Positions 1 to 9,299 are shown, counted from the stretch's first letter. The stretch: 64,000 bases of DNA from Lyngbya aestuarii BL J (GCF_000478195.2 NZ_AUZM01000004.1:1-64000); one strand, 5' to 3'. A program made the numbers and translations. Notes: generated by a model from the sequence alone, not told the origin.

Positions 1-284
1 CATCTTCTCAAAAAAATAATACCTACGAGTACAAATCCCCTGTCGATGATATTCCTGACCCTTGCGACTGGATACAGGAACATCATTCCCTAGCTTGTGT
101 TGCCGAAACTCTCAATCTTCTCAACCAAACCCCAAATAACGGCATTCAAGCAGGCGAAGACTTTTCTTATACCCCTGAAGGAGAATTAGTAATTGGTGTC
201 AAAACCCGAGATATTTTGAAAGCCCATTGTGGAGATCAGCACTGGCAATATGTGCGGAATTATTTACCTATCGAAAAAGGATAA
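1..284 (+). CDS. C-terminal fragment of an unrecognised protein
   Basis: An open frame enters from the left edge (codons begin at base 3) and stops at TAA 282-284, giving about 94 residues without a start. The visible part has a segment rich in Asp, Cys, His and Trp (DWIQEHHSLACVAETL) and ends NYLPIEKG. No signal peptide, membrane segment or known motif is visible. It converges on the DUF99 gene, 29 bases away. I do not recognise the family, and only the missing upstream part could define it. Confidence 0.5.
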   Translation, partial: SSQKNNTYEYKSPVDDIPDPCDWIQEHHSLACVAETLNLLNQTPNNGIQAGEDFSYTPEGELVIGVKTRDILKAHCGDQHWQYVRNYLPIEKG

Positions 285-313
285 GTTTTTGACCTCAGTT
301 GAGTCTCTATCAA

Positions 314-898
314 TTAAGCTTGGCTGCCGCTTTCTCCTGTGATCACAGCCGCACCAATTAAATGAGCCAAACGCAGAGCTTCTGGAACTTTACCACAATC
401 TGTCAACCGCTCTAAAGCGTGAGCGATCACCAACGGTTCTTCACCGCAAACCTGAAAAAAAAAGGGCGGATAAGCATGAATTTGACCCGCACGGCGCAAA
501 ATTTGCAGTCGTTTGTCTGCATCAGGTAAACGTCGTAGCGCCTGTTCTATCTTGCTTAAATTGGGGGGACGACGCATCACAGCAACACAAGGCCTTTCTA
601 ATCGACTCGCCAACTCCGGTAAATCGATTAAATTAAACCCTCCAAAACCAATCCCATCAATTAAAACCAGGTGCAACTGATCTAAAAACTTACCGCCAAT
701 CAGTAAGTGACAAAGGGTGTCTGTCGCATCCCACCCATCCGGTTGCACTTGTCCCCAAACCACCCCCTCAAAGCGAGTTCCGCCACAAACGACACCTGCA
801 ATGGAGACAGGTTCACCGCTATGGCGCTCAAAGGGAGCATCATCAAAACCAATTACCCGAATGACACGATTGAGTTTAAGTAGGGTTTCGAGGTTCAC
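314..898 (-). CDS. DUF99 (UPF0215) family protein
   Basis: This 194-residue soluble protein has the DUF99 pattern: N-terminal RVIGFDDAPF, then GVVCGGTRFEGVVWG, the hydrophobic core HLVLIDGIGFGGFNLIDL, and PCVAVMRRPPN. DUF99 proteins occur in archaea and some cyanobacteria and resemble endonuclease V-like folds, but their reaction is not established. The start is GTG, with an AGGG-like ribosome binding site a few bases upstream. It begins 6 bases after the stop of the 337-residue membrane protein on the same strand, so the two are probably co-transcribed. Family assignment is firm; function is unknown. Confidence 0.8.
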   Translation of the reverse strand: MNLETLLKLNRVIRVIGFDDAPFERHSGEPVSIAGVVCGGTRFEGVVWGQVQPDGWDATDTLCHLLIGGKFLDQLHLVLIDGIGFGGFNLIDLPELASRLERPCVAVMRRPPNLSKIEQALRRLPDADKRLQILRRAGQIHAYPPFFFQVCGEEPLVIAHALERLTDCGKVPEALRLAHLIGAAVITGESGSQA

Positions 899-904
899 TT
901 GTCC

Positions 905-1918
905 CTATTGGGGCGCACCTGCGGCGCGTTGAAGGGCAATTTCACGGTTGGCTTGGTATTCCGTAACTTTTTGTTGAGCGGTTTGATAGTTGTCACTCGA
1001 CTCGGGAACCTGTCCCATCAGTTCCGAGGCTTGTCTCCATTGGCTGGCGACGTTCTCCCACTCAGTTCGAGATTGAGCCGTTTGAGCCAGGTTTGCCGCA
1101 CTAATTGCAGTCCGAACCGCTTCCGCCCACGGATCAGCAGCAGGGGTTTCTGCGGTGGGAGGGGGTTCAGAAGTTTCAGGGGTTAAGGTTTCGACTTCTT
1201 CAGACTCAGAATCTCCGCCACTTAGAAAAGGAAGGGGATAAATCCCACTCAAGTGTAAACCGGCAACGGCGGCGATCGCCAACAAAATCAGCAGTCCGAC
1301 AAACAGCAGTATTTTACCCTTATTGTCTGACTGGACTGGTTGGGGTTCTGCTTCTAAGTCGTCGTCTAAGTCGTCGTCTTCTTCCGGGTTGTAGTTCACC
1401 CCGATATTGTCATCAATGTCTTCTTCGTCAATACTTTCATCATCAAAATCATAGTATTCAGCCTCCTCGTCAGAAACGATCACATCTTCGGGAAGCACTT
1501 CTTCAGGAATATCATCTTCGTTCAAATAGTCCTCCTCATCCTGATCAATTGCAAGCTGTGGTACAGGAGGAATCAATTCTTCCTCAAAGTCCAATGATTC
1601 TTCGGGAAAGTCTTTGAGAATAATTTGATCTTCCCAAGCGGGTAAATCATCCCCAAATTCTCGTCCGTAAATTTTGACGGTGTGTACAGAGTCAATGTCC
1701 AGCTTTTTCATCCCGTTCTCAATAAAGCTGACTAAGGCTTTTTGATGATTGGGGACTTGTTCGCCTTCAAGCATGACATGAAGACAGTCATTCTCCCGCA
1801 TGACATCGGCGCTAATGCCTTTCGGTTTCAGGGAATGGTTGATCGCCGTGGCGATCGCTTTGGGATCACCTTGTTTAGCGAGTTGTTTAGGGAGGTCGCG
1901 TTGGTTTTCGTCTGGCAT
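905..1918 (-). CDS. Conserved cyanobacterial membrane protein with acidic linker
   Basis: The 337-residue protein has three parts. Residues 1-100 form a folded domain containing HVMLEGEQVPNHQKAL and VKIYGREFGDDLPAWED. Residues about 105-195 are a very acidic, probably disordered linker full of Glu and Asp. One transmembrane helix follows at about 203-222 (LLFVGLLILLAIAAVAGLHL), then a Pro/Thr/Glu-rich stretch and a C-terminal helical segment rich in Ala and Gln. This fits a cytoplasmic domain tethered to a membrane with a helical domain on the other side. I recognise the architecture as typical of unnamed cyanobacterial proteins but know no function. It is the upstream gene of the DUF99 pair. 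Confidence 0.7.
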   Translation of the reverse strand: MPDENQRDLPKQLAKQGDPKAIATAINHSLKPKGISADVMRENDCLHVMLEGEQVPNHQKALVSFIENGMKKLDIDSVHTVKIYGREFGDDLPAWEDQIILKDFPEESLDFEEELIPPVPQLAIDQDEEDYLNEDDIPEEVLPEDVIVSDEEAEYYDFDDESIDEEDIDDNIGVNYNPEEDDDLDDDLEAEPQPVQSDNKGKILLFVGLLILLAIAAVAGLHLSGIYPLPFLSGGDSESEEVETLTPETSEPPPTAETPAADPWAEAVRTAISAANLAQTAQSRTEWENVASQWRQASELMGQVPESSDNYQTAQQKVTEYQANREIALQRAAGAPQ

Positions 1919-2045
1919 GGCTATCCCTGTGTTGGGGTAACTGGCAATTCAATGATACTATCTGTTTTTGTAAGCTGTGTAACCTGATTTGGCAAGACAC
2001 TCAAAGGGTCGAACCGAGTGGGAAATGTCATAATGATCCCAGTGT

Positions 2046-3041
2046 CTAACCTCTACTTGGAGATTGAAATAGGGTACACAGAGCGATTACGTGGGTTTGT
2101 AAGGTTGAGATTTCATCAGCACCGCGTTTGAGTTGGGTTTCTAACTCTAACAATAGCGGTAAGGTGGACTGGAGTTGTAGAACTGAAAGTGATTGTACCT
2201 CTTGACGCAGAAAATAGATGCGCTTAGGATTACCAATTTCTGCGGCAATGGCTATTTCTCGCTCATCTTTGACTCGCCGATCAATCATCAATTTCACCCA
2301 CAACCAAGTCCGAAATTGACCCACCAATGTAGCCACAATTTTGAGTGAGGGTTCGTTGTGATCGATCAAAGCTGCTATTAATTCTAAAGCCTGATCGGTA
2401 TTTCCGGCTTTAATTGCTTGGGCGAGTTTGAGGCTGTTTTGAGTATTGGACTGAACTAAGGTGGCGATCGCTTCGAGTTTTAATGCTTCGGAGTTGTTTC
2501 CGGCATAGAGTTTCAGTTTTTCCAATTCGTTGTAGAGTTGTTGCGTATCGTTGCCCACGGCTTCGGCTAACAGTTGAACTCCGGGTGAGGTGAGTCTGAC
2601 TCCGACTTCGGCGGCGACTTGTTTGACTCGCTGTTCGAGTTGATCGGTTTTCCAAGGCGAAATTCGCGAAAATTCTTTAACGGTGGCGTGACGTTGCAGT
2701 AGTTTGGTAGACTTTAGTCGGCCATCGGGTTTGTTGGTTGTTGTCAGTAACAGGGTTGTGGTTTCTGGAAGGACAGCAAGGGTTCGTTCTAATTCTTGTA
2801 AGACTTCCCCAGAACACTGTTGAGTGATCGATGTATTGACTAACCAAACAAAACGGTTTCCCATGCCAAACGGCGGGGTCATCGCCTGATTTAGGCCGGA
2901 AATAACAGGATTTGCCGAATCGGGTAGAATTTTGTCAAAATTGAATGTAGACCAGCTAGGATCGAGAATGGACTCGCGCAGAGCATCTACAGCTTTGGCA
3001 AGAGAAAATTCATCATCTCCCCAGTAGAGGTAAACTGGCAT
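2046..3041 (-). CDS. holA: DNA polymerase III, delta subunit
   Basis: This is the clamp-loader subunit that opens the beta sliding clamp. From ATG 3041 it is 331 residues, normal for HolA. The N-terminus MPVYLYWGDDEF matches the diverged nucleotide-fold start of the family, followed by an NPVISGLNQAMTPPFG segment and the later helical collar (VGQFRTWLWVKLMI). I prefer ATG 3041 over an upstream in-frame start at 3092, because homologues begin with the PVYLYWGDDEF strand and the longer version would crowd the divergent gene. It is single and divergent from the 2H phosphoesterase with about 75 bases between starts. Confidence 0.88.
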   Translation of the reverse strand: MPVYLYWGDDEFSLAKAVDALRESILDPSWSTFNFDKILPDSANPVISGLNQAMTPPFGMGNRFVWLVNTSITQQCSGEVLQELERTLAVLPETTTLLLTTTNKPDGRLKSTKLLQRHATVKEFSRISPWKTDQLEQRVKQVAAEVGVRLTSPGVQLLAEAVGNDTQQLYNELEKLKLYAGNNSEALKLEAIATLVQSNTQNSLKLAQAIKAGNTDQALELIAALIDHNEPSLKIVATLVGQFRTWLWVKLMIDRRVKDEREIAIAAEIGNPKRIYFLRQEVQSLSVLQLQSTLPLLLELETQLKRGADEISTLQTHVIALCTLFQSPSRG

Positions 3042-3116
3042 TGGTGACGGTTTCTGAACAAGAGGCGAAAAAGATTGGACGATACTTACCAAGTTTACGT
3101 GAATCGGGTGGCGCGG

Positions 3117-3854
3117 ATGACGCTGCCAGAAACTTATAATTCTCAGTTAGATCACATCCAGGAGTCTCCCAAGTATAAACCACTTCCCGAGGGCGGACGT
3201 CAAGCGGTTCGGTTTCCTGGTTATACCATCATTGCACCTCCGGCTCCTGATGATCCAGACAATCGCGGTTTTTATGACGATCTGCAAGCTTGTCAGCAAC
3301 AACTCGCGGAAAAATTAGATCCCCAGTTTTGGGTTCCGGTTCCCCCCGATAGTCTACACTTGACTTTAGCTGATTTGATCTGGAATGATGCTTATCGGGA
3401 TGCTTGTCAAGACCCTGAGTTTGAACACAAGTTACAAGGGGCGATCGCTGAATCTTTTTCAGCTTTTAAAGCGAATTTAATCGATCAGCCGATTCGTTGG
3501 CAAGTTCTGGGAATGATTGTGATGACTCGTGCTATTGGTGTTTGTTTAGCACCCCGAGATGAAGCTTCCTATGAGGAAATTTTACAATTTCGGCGAGCTA
3601 TTTATCAAAATCCGAGTTTTAGGGCTTTGGGTATTGAACAGCAATATCATTTTACTGCTCATATTACCTTTGGCTATTTTGGGACGATTCCATCGGATTT
3701 AGATCGGAACCATCTCAATACGGTTTTGTCGGATTTTAATCATCAATGGATAGACTCACCCCAAGAACTCGTCATCAAACGGGCTGAACTTCGCAAATTT
3801 GATGATATGACGAACTATTATCGCTCTGAAAGTTGGCCTGTTTTGGAGTTTTGA
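3117..3854 (+). CDS. DUF1868 family 2H phosphoesterase-like protein
   Basis: The 245-residue product carries the two H-x-T/S-type motifs of the 2H phosphoesterase (2'-5' RNA ligase-like) fold: HLTLADL near residue 80 and HFTAHITFGYF near residue 182. It also has the DUF1868 N-terminal pattern (GGRQAVRFPGYTIIAP). Members act on, or are thought to act on, 2'-5' or cyclic phosphodiester bonds, but the substrate of this subfamily is not known. ATG 3117 is chosen because the translated sequence from there (MTLPETYNSQLD) looks like the natural N-terminus. An in-frame start at 3075 would extend it into the holA upstream region. The methyltransferase gene begins 21 bases after its stop. Confidence 0.75.
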   Translation: MTLPETYNSQLDHIQESPKYKPLPEGGRQAVRFPGYTIIAPPAPDDPDNRGFYDDLQACQQQLAEKLDPQFWVPVPPDSLHLTLADLIWNDAYRDACQDPEFEHKLQGAIAESFSAFKANLIDQPIRWQVLGMIVMTRAIGVCLAPRDEASYEEILQFRRAIYQNPSFRALGIEQQYHFTAHITFGYFGTIPSDLDRNHLNTVLSDFNHQWIDSPQELVIKRAELRKFDDMTNYYRSESWPVLEF

Positions 3855-3875
3855 AGGTTTGTCTATTTGAGTCTG

Positions 3876-4829
3876 ATGAGAGTTGTTGATTTATTTGCCG
3901 GGTGTGGAGGTTTATCACTCGGCTTACAACAGGCTGGCTTTAATATAGTCGCCGCTTTTGATCATTGGGAAAGTGCGATTAAAGTTTATCAAAAAAACTT
4001 CGCTCATCCCATTTTTTCTGGCGACCTTCAAGATGTTCAAACTGCGGTGAATTTAATCAAACCTTTTACCCCTAATATAATTGTGGGCGGGCCTCCTTGT
4101 CAAGATTTTTCCAGTGCGGGAAAACGAGATGAAAATTTAGGACGGGGTGATTTGACTCTCGCCTTTACTGATATTATTACCAGAATTCAACCCCAATGGT
4201 TTATTCTTGAAAATGTAGCCTTATTTAAAAAAAGTCGTCAATATACTCAAGCAAAAGTATTATTTAAACAGTCGGGTTATGGACTCACTGAAAAGGTTTT
4301 TGATGCGAGTTTATGCGGGGTTCCTCAAAAAAGAAAGCGGTTTTTCTGGGTGGGAGAACTTCACGGAAAAGATAATCGTTTTTTGAGTTATTTTGAATCA
4401 AAATTATCCTCAAAACCAACAACGGTTCGAGATTATTTGGGGGATAAATTGGGATTAAACTATTATTACAGACATCCTAGAAGTTATCAACGTCGAGGAA
4501 TATTTAGCATTGACGAACCCAGTCCAACTGTTAGGGGGGTTAACCGTCCTATTCCGAAAACCTACAAAAAACATCCCAAAGATCCGGTAGAAATCACTCC
4601 GAATATTCGTCCGTTAACCACAATAGAAAGAAGCTATATTCAGACTTTCCCCGAAACGTTTATTTTTGAGGGTTCTAAAACCGATCTCGAACAAATGATC
4701 GGAAATGCTGTTCCGGTTAAATTGGCGGAATTTGTGGGAAAATGTATGATTGAGTCAGTAGAAAACAGTCACTTCAAAATATCTAAACCAGAAAGCGACT
4801 ATCAGCAACTCTCACTCAATTTAACTTAA
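3876..4829 (+). CDS. DNA (cytosine-5-)-methyltransferase, solitary
   Basis: The 317-residue enzyme has the C5-methyltransferase motifs in canonical order: motif I DLFAGCGGLSLGL (residues 5-17), motif IV GGPPCQDFSSAG with catalytic Cys75, motif VI ENV (112-114), motif VIII QKRKRFFWVG, a short target-recognition region, and motif X IGNAVPVKLAEFV. All key residues are present, so it should be active. ATG 3876 gives the usual MRVVDLFAGCGG start; an in-frame TTG lies 9 bases earlier. No restriction endonuclease gene is adjacent, as the neighbours are a 2H phosphoesterase and cobH, so it is probably an orphan methyltransferase. The recognition sequence cannot be read from the protein. Confidence 0.9.
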   Translation: MRVVDLFAGCGGLSLGLQQAGFNIVAAFDHWESAIKVYQKNFAHPIFSGDLQDVQTAVNLIKPFTPNIIVGGPPCQDFSSAGKRDENLGRGDLTLAFTDIITRIQPQWFILENVALFKKSRQYTQAKVLFKQSGYGLTEKVFDASLCGVPQKRKRFFWVGELHGKDNRFLSYFESKLSSKPTTVRDYLGDKLGLNYYYRHPRSYQRRGIFSIDEPSPTVRGVNRPIPKTYKKHPKDPVEITPNIRPLTTIERSYIQTFPETFIFEGSKTDLEQMIGNAVPVKLAEFVGKCMIESVENSHFKISKPESDYQQLSLNLT

Positions 4830-4855
4830 TTTATAACTTAAGATTTGACTGAACT

Positions 4856-5470
4856 ATGATTCAACAACTCGATGGAACAATCACTCAAAAATCCTTTGAA
4901 ATCATTGATCGTGAAATCGGCGAACATTCCTTTACAGCAAACGAATATGCGATCGTTCGTCGAGCCATTCACGCTACCGCAGACTTTGAACTCGCCCAAC
5001 TGATTCGTTTTAGTCCAGGTGCAATTGAGCAGGGAATTGCCAGCATAGCTAATCGTAAGCCTATTATTACAGATGTCAGCATGGTCAAGCAAGGAATTGC
5101 CGGAATGATCGCCAAAACCTTTCAAAATCCCCTGATTTGCGCCATTGAACACGTCTCAAACCCCCTTCCCGGCAAAACCCGCACCGAAACCGGACTCTTA
5201 AAGGTTGCAGAAGAATTTCCTGATGGAATTTTTGTGATTGGTAACGCGCCAACTGCTTTATTATCGTTATGTTCACAGGTGAGTCAAGGTTTGGTTAAAC
5301 CGTCGTTAATTATTGGTGTTCCTGTCGGGTTTGTTTCTGTTGTAGAATCAAAAAAGGTACTGGCTCAAACTTCGATTCCCCAAATTAGAATAGAAGGGCG
5401 AAAAGGGGGATCTCCTGTTGCTGCGGCGATTTTAAATGCTTTAATGGTGTTGGCGTTTTGTAACGGATAG
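4856..5470 (+). CDS. cobH: Precorrin-8X methylmutase
   Basis: The 204-residue enzyme moves the C11 methyl group of precorrin-8X to C12 to give hydrogenobyrinate (CobH/CbiC) in corrin ring synthesis. Family marks are the RRAIHATADFELA segment with the catalytic His39, the central ITDVSMVKQGI, the FVIGNAPTALLSL strand and the C-terminal VGFVSVVESK...GRKGGSPVAAA motif. The length is standard. It begins 26 bases after the methyltransferase stop and is followed, after a tandem repeat, by the bifunctional precorrin methyltransferase gene, so it belongs to a small cobalamin cluster. The cobH or cbiC naming depends on whether the aerobic or anaerobic route applies. Confidence 0.92.
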   Translation: MIQQLDGTITQKSFEIIDREIGEHSFTANEYAIVRRAIHATADFELAQLIRFSPGAIEQGIASIANRKPIITDVSMVKQGIAGMIAKTFQNPLICAIEHVSNPLPGKTRTETGLLKVAEEFPDGIFVIGNAPTALLSLCSQVSQGLVKPSLIIGVPVGFVSVVESKKVLAQTSIPQIRIEGRKGGSPVAAAILNALMVLAFCNG

Positions 5471-5581
5471 GTTAATGCTAGGTTTTTTGGATTTATGCTT
5501 TTTGTAAACGGATATTCTAACGGATGGGTTGATGTTTGGTGATTTTGGGTTTATGCTTTTTTAACGGATATGGTAACGGAT
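5461..5581. repeat. Imperfect ~57-bp tandem duplication with TAACGGAT units
   Basis: Two diverged copies lie head to tail at 5461-5517 and 5518-5573. Each opens with TAACGGAT and contains GGTT(A/G)ATG and TTTATGCTTTTT. A third TAACGGAT starts at 5574, and AAACGGAT occurs inside copy 1 at 5506. The first copy overlaps the last codons of cobH, so the duplication started from the cobH 3' end. It fills the spacer up to the TTG start of the next gene. Confidence 0.75.
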
Positions 5582-5596
5582 GGCTAGTGAGATAAA

Positions 5597-6886
5597 TTGA
5601 CGATACAGGTGGTTGGAATTGGTTTGGATGGAGAAGCAGGACTAAGCGAGTCTGTGCGACAAATTGTTGATCAAGCAACAGTTTTAGTAGGAAGTGATCG
5701 CCATCTTCGTTATTTTCCTAATCATCGAGCATCTCGAATAATACTACAAGATTTAACCGAAACTTTAGTTGAAATTCAGCAATATTTACTAGCCTTTGAA
5801 ACAAATACGCCAGACATTGATCCGATTGTCGTTGTGTTGGTATCTGGTGATCCGCTATTCTTTGGGTTAGGACGGTTATTATTAGCAAAATTTCCCCCGG
5901 AAAAATTAACTTTTCATCCTCATATAAGTTCAATTCAATTGGCATTTAATCGGGTAAAAGTTCCTTGGCAGGATGCTCAGATTATTAGTACACATGGACG
6001 TTCTTTTGATCAACTGACTCAAGCCCTACAACAAGGAGCAGAAAAAATTGCCATTCTCACAGATACTACTTATCATACCCCAAATGCGATCGCTTGTCTA
6101 CTATCTTCTCTGGATTTAGCAACCGCTTATCAGTTTTGGGTTTGTGAAAATTTGGGGGGGACGGATGAGCGAGTTCAACACTGGTCATTTGCGGCTATTT
6201 CGACTCAGAAATTTGCGCCATTAAATGTGGTTGTGTTGTTAAGAGAGTCTAGTGTTTCTCGGAGTTTAGATTTATCTCAAGTTCCGTTTTTAGGAATACC
6301 AGACTCTTTGTTTTGTAGTTTTAGCGATCGCCCTGGGCTAATGACCAAACGAGAAGTGAGAACGTTAATATTAGGAGAACTAGCATTACAACCGGAGCAA
6401 ATTATTTGGGATATTGGGGCGGGAACAGGTTCAGTTTCGATAGAAATTGCGCGTTTATTTCCGAGTTCTACGCTATATTCGGTGGAAAAAACTGCCGCCG
6501 GAACAGCATTAATTGAGCAGAATAGAGAACGATTTAAAACTCATAATGTGATTTCAATTCATGGGGAAGCACCTGCTATTTTGCATCGTTTACGCGCCCC
6601 TCACCGGATTTTTATTGGCGGAAGTGGAGGAAACTTAGAGGAAATTTTAGGGTTATCTAGTCTGCGGCTAATTTCAGGAGGAGTCATTGTTTTAGCTTTG
6701 GCGACATTAGAACATTTGAATTTAGCCCTCAGTTGGTTAGAAGAACGAATTAGAGTTGAACCTACTTGGCGCTATCAGTTGTTACAAGTTCAGTTATCCC
6801 GTTCAGTTCCGATTAGCAATTTAACTCGATTTTCTCCTTTAAATCCGGTGACGATTATCACTATTCATCATCTCCCTAATCTTTAA
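5597..6886 (+). CDS. cobL: Bifunctional precorrin-6Y C5,15-methyltransferase (decarboxylating), CbiE-CbiT fusion
   Basis: The 429-residue protein fuses CbiE (residues 1-210, opening VVGIGLDGEAGL with LVGSDRHL and LVSGDPLFFGLG) to CbiT (about 225-429, with the SAM loop IWDIGAGTGSVSIEIAR and IFIGGSGGNLEEIL). It methylates C5 and C15 of the corrin macrocycle and decarboxylates the C12 acetate. The frame opens with TTG at 5597, directly followed by the conserved N-terminus, and no better upstream start is visible. A TTG start with a weak ribosome binding site, behind a tandem repeat, may lower translation. It follows cobH on the same strand and is probably co-transcribed. Confidence 0.9.
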   Translation: MTIQVVGIGLDGEAGLSESVRQIVDQATVLVGSDRHLRYFPNHRASRIILQDLTETLVEIQQYLLAFETNTPDIDPIVVVLVSGDPLFFGLGRLLLAKFPPEKLTFHPHISSIQLAFNRVKVPWQDAQIISTHGRSFDQLTQALQQGAEKIAILTDTTYHTPNAIACLLSSLDLATAYQFWVCENLGGTDERVQHWSFAAISTQKFAPLNVVVLLRESSVSRSLDLSQVPFLGIPDSLFCSFSDRPGLMTKREVRTLILGELALQPEQIIWDIGAGTGSVSIEIARLFPSSTLYSVEKTAAGTALIEQNRERFKTHNVISIHGEAPAILHRLRAPHRIFIGGSGGNLEEILGLSSLRLISGGVIVLALATLEHLNLALSWLEERIRVEPTWRYQLLQVQLSRSVPISNLTRFSPLNPVTIITIHHLPNL

Positions 6887-6900
6887 AGATTTAGAGCGTT

Positions 6901-8406
6901 TTATAATGATGTTGCAATTGCACAATTACGACCTTTATTTTTAGCTTTATAAAGAGCTTCATCAGCAACTCGAATTAAAGTTTTGGGGGAAAGCTCTAAA
7001 TGAGGAATGGTAGTGGAAACTCCTAAACTCACGGTTACAAAAGAATCTACAGTAGATTTTGCATGAAGAATTTTGAGCTTTTTAACTGCTTGGCGGATTA
7101 AATTTGCAACTTTTAAACCTCCAATTAATGTAGTATTGGGTAAAACAATCACAAATTCTTCGCCACCATAACGAGCGACTAAATCCGCCGGACGCCTTGC
7201 TGCTCGGGAAATCGCTTGAGCAATTTCTTTTAAACAATTATCGCCGGCTGGATGTCCATAAAAATCATTATAAAGTTTGAAACAATCGACATCACATAAA
7301 ATTAGAGATAAAGGTTGTTTTTCACGAGCGAGTCGTTTCCATTCTCGTTCCAAATATTCATCAAAATAACGACGATTAGCAATTTGAGTCAGACCATCAA
7401 TTTTAGCTAAACGTTCTAATTCTATGTAAGCAGTTCGTAAGGCTTCTTCTGCTTTTTTCTGTAGAACTAAAGCCCCCAGTTGCGCCGCCACTCCACTCAC
7501 CAGTTTGATCACATGAGGATTGGCTAATATTGCCTCTTTTTTAAAAAAGACCAACACGGCTAAAAAATTGTTACCAAACATCATGGGTACTGCAAAAGCT
7601 GCTTTTAATCCTATTTTTTTAGCCATTTGAAAGCGAACAAATATTTCCTCAGATTCTAAGGAAATATCCTCAATCCACTCAGAGTTTTGAGAGAACCATA
7701 CCCGCCCAACTAATCCTACATTGGAAGCAAACTCTAACTTCATACTATACTTTTGAAATTCTTGAATTAACCCATCTGTACAACAATGAATTTGACTAGC
7801 TTTGTAAACGATGACAGAATCTTTAGGAATCCAAGCCTCTCCATAGTCCCAATTAATCGCCTGACAAACTTCAGCCAAAGTGACTTCCAAAGCGGTTTCA
7901 AAATCCCAGGCTTCACTGACCGCTTGAGTCATTTTTAATAAGAACTGAATTTCTGCTTCTGCTTTTTGGCGATCGCGAATTTCTTGTTTAAGTTGTTGAT
8001 TTTGTTTGATTAAAAGTTGTTTTTGTCGCTTAATTGTCAATTGATTTTTTACTCGTGCTAGCACTTCATCCACTTGAAAAGGTTTAGTAATGTAGTCATT
8101 TCCTCCGACTTGAAAGCTTTTTACTTTATCAAAAGTGGTTTCAAGCGCACTAATAAAAATCACAGGAATTTCACAAGTTTCGGGGTTGGCCTTGAGTTGA
8201 CGACAAACTTCATAGCCGCTCATGTCAGGCATTTTGATATCTAAAAGAATGAGATCGGGTAAACTAACTTTAACAGTTTCTAATGCAATCGATCCGCTCC
8301 GGGCTTTTCTAACTTGATATCCTCTCTGGCTGAGTAAAGTTGATAGCATTCGGAGATTATTAAGATGATCATCAATGATCAAAATATTTACTGAATCTTC
8401 AGACAT
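6901..8406 (-). CDS. Response regulator diguanylate cyclase, REC-GAF-GGDEF
   Basis: This 501-residue protein makes cyclic di-GMP under phosphorelay control. The REC domain spans residues 5-125, with phospho-acceptor Asp56 in LLDIKMP and the switch lysine in YITKPF. A coiled coil (125-155) leads to a GAF domain (about 157-315). The GGDEF domain (about 335-501) has an active GGEEF signature at 414-418 and an allosteric I-site RPAD at 405-408, so activity and product inhibition are both expected. GAF ligand residues could not be assigned. It stands alone and converges on cobL with a 14-base gap. The same REC style recurs at 20004-20525 and 36687-37820, pointing to recent paralogues. Confidence 0.9.
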   Translation of the reverse strand: MSEDSVNILIIDDHLNNLRMLSTLLSQRGYQVRKARSGSIALETVKVSLPDLILLDIKMPDMSGYEVCRQLKANPETCEIPVIFISALETTFDKVKSFQVGGNDYITKPFQVDEVLARVKNQLTIKRQKQLLIKQNQQLKQEIRDRQKAEAEIQFLLKMTQAVSEAWDFETALEVTLAEVCQAINWDYGEAWIPKDSVIVYKASQIHCCTDGLIQEFQKYSMKLEFASNVGLVGRVWFSQNSEWIEDISLESEEIFVRFQMAKKIGLKAAFAVPMMFGNNFLAVLVFFKKEAILANPHVIKLVSGVAAQLGALVLQKKAEEALRTAYIELERLAKIDGLTQIANRRYFDEYLEREWKRLAREKQPLSLILCDVDCFKLYNDFYGHPAGDNCLKEIAQAISRAARRPADLVARYGGEEFVIVLPNTTLIGGLKVANLIRQAVKKLKILHAKSTVDSFVTVSLGVSTTIPHLELSPKTLIRVADEALYKAKNKGRNCAIATSL

Positions 8407-8618
8407 ATTTTTGTTAAATTTATACTACACAGTAAAGCTCTATTATTGATATTTTCTCAAACAATCTCGTTTTCTTCCCACAAAACAGAATATTAACAGC
8501 TTACTCACCCAGTTTGATGAATTTTGCCCACTTTACCATTGACGGATGATCAGGGCTGCGATTTTCTATACAATGTTAAGTAAGATTAAGTAGTCATGCA
8601 AATACTGAATTAAAACTT

Positions 8619-9287
8619 ATGGGACTATTTGGATTTAACAAAAAAGTGGCGATGCCGAAGCCAGAAGATGCTCTACCCGGACGTTCGCAACCGATGCCAG
8701 TACCGGAGAATCACTTCGTCAATGGCAACCCTCTACAACCTCCCTATCCCGAAAACATGGAAAAGGCAATGTTTGGGATGGGTTGCTTTTGGGGTGCTGA
8801 ACGCAAATTTTGGCAGCAACCGGGGATTTATATCACGGCTGTCGGTTATGCAGCAGGAGCCACGCCTAACCCAACTTACCAAGAGGTTTGTACAGGTTTA
8901 ACGGGTCATAATGAGGTGGTGTTGGTGGTTTATGATCCGAATGTGATCAGTTTTGAAAAGTTGCTGAAAGTGTTCTGGGAAAGCCATAATCCGACTCAAG
9001 GAATGCGTCAAGGCAATGATGTCGGAACTCAGTATCGCTCTGGAATTTATGTCTATTCTGACAAGCAACGAAGCGCTGCGGAAGCCTCACGGGATGCCTA
9101 TCAGCAGGAGCTTTCTAAGTCAGGATATGGAGAAATTACAACTGAGATTATCGAAGCTCCTGAGTTGTATTTTGCTGAAAGTTATCATCAGCAATACTTG
9201 GCAAAAAATCCGAATGGATATTGTGGTTTGGGTGGAACAAAAGTTCAGTTACCTGAATCAACGGCTGCGTTTTCTGTAGAGAGTTAA
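8619..9287 (+). CDS. msrA: Peptide-methionine (S)-S-oxide reductase
   Basis: The 222-residue enzyme reduces methionine-S-sulfoxide in proteins. The catalytic GCFWG motif lies in [15 protein letters not shown] (Cys near residue 52), followed by [26 protein letters not shown] and the [11 protein letters not shown] segment, in normal MsrA order. A 40-residue N-terminal extension ([21 protein letters not shown]) precedes the core, as is common in cyanobacterial MsrA. The gene has its own terminator and converges on galT, so it is likely monocistronic. Confidence 0.93.
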   Translation: MGLFGFNKKVAMPKPEDALPGRSQPMPVPENHFVNGNPLQPPYPENMEKAMFGMGCFWGAERKFWQQPGIYITAVGYAAGATPNPTYQEVCTGLTGHNEVVLVVYDPNVISFEKLLKVFWESHNPTQGMRQGNDVGTQYRSGIYVYSDKQRSAAEASRDAYQQELSKSGYGEITTEIIEAPELYFAESYHQQYLAKNPNGYCGLGGTKVQLPESTAAFSVES

Positions 9288-9299
9288 CGATTTCACGGG

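Noticed and set aside
1105-1617. 170-codon plus-strand frame opposite the acidic membrane protein
   Set aside because: It mirrors the GAA/GAT-rich linker of the real gene and gives a low-complexity product.
8539-8574. TTGACG and TATACAAT upstream of msrA as a sigma-70 promoter
   Set aside because: The spacer is 22-24 bases, too long for a standard promoter, so only a possible -10 element remains.
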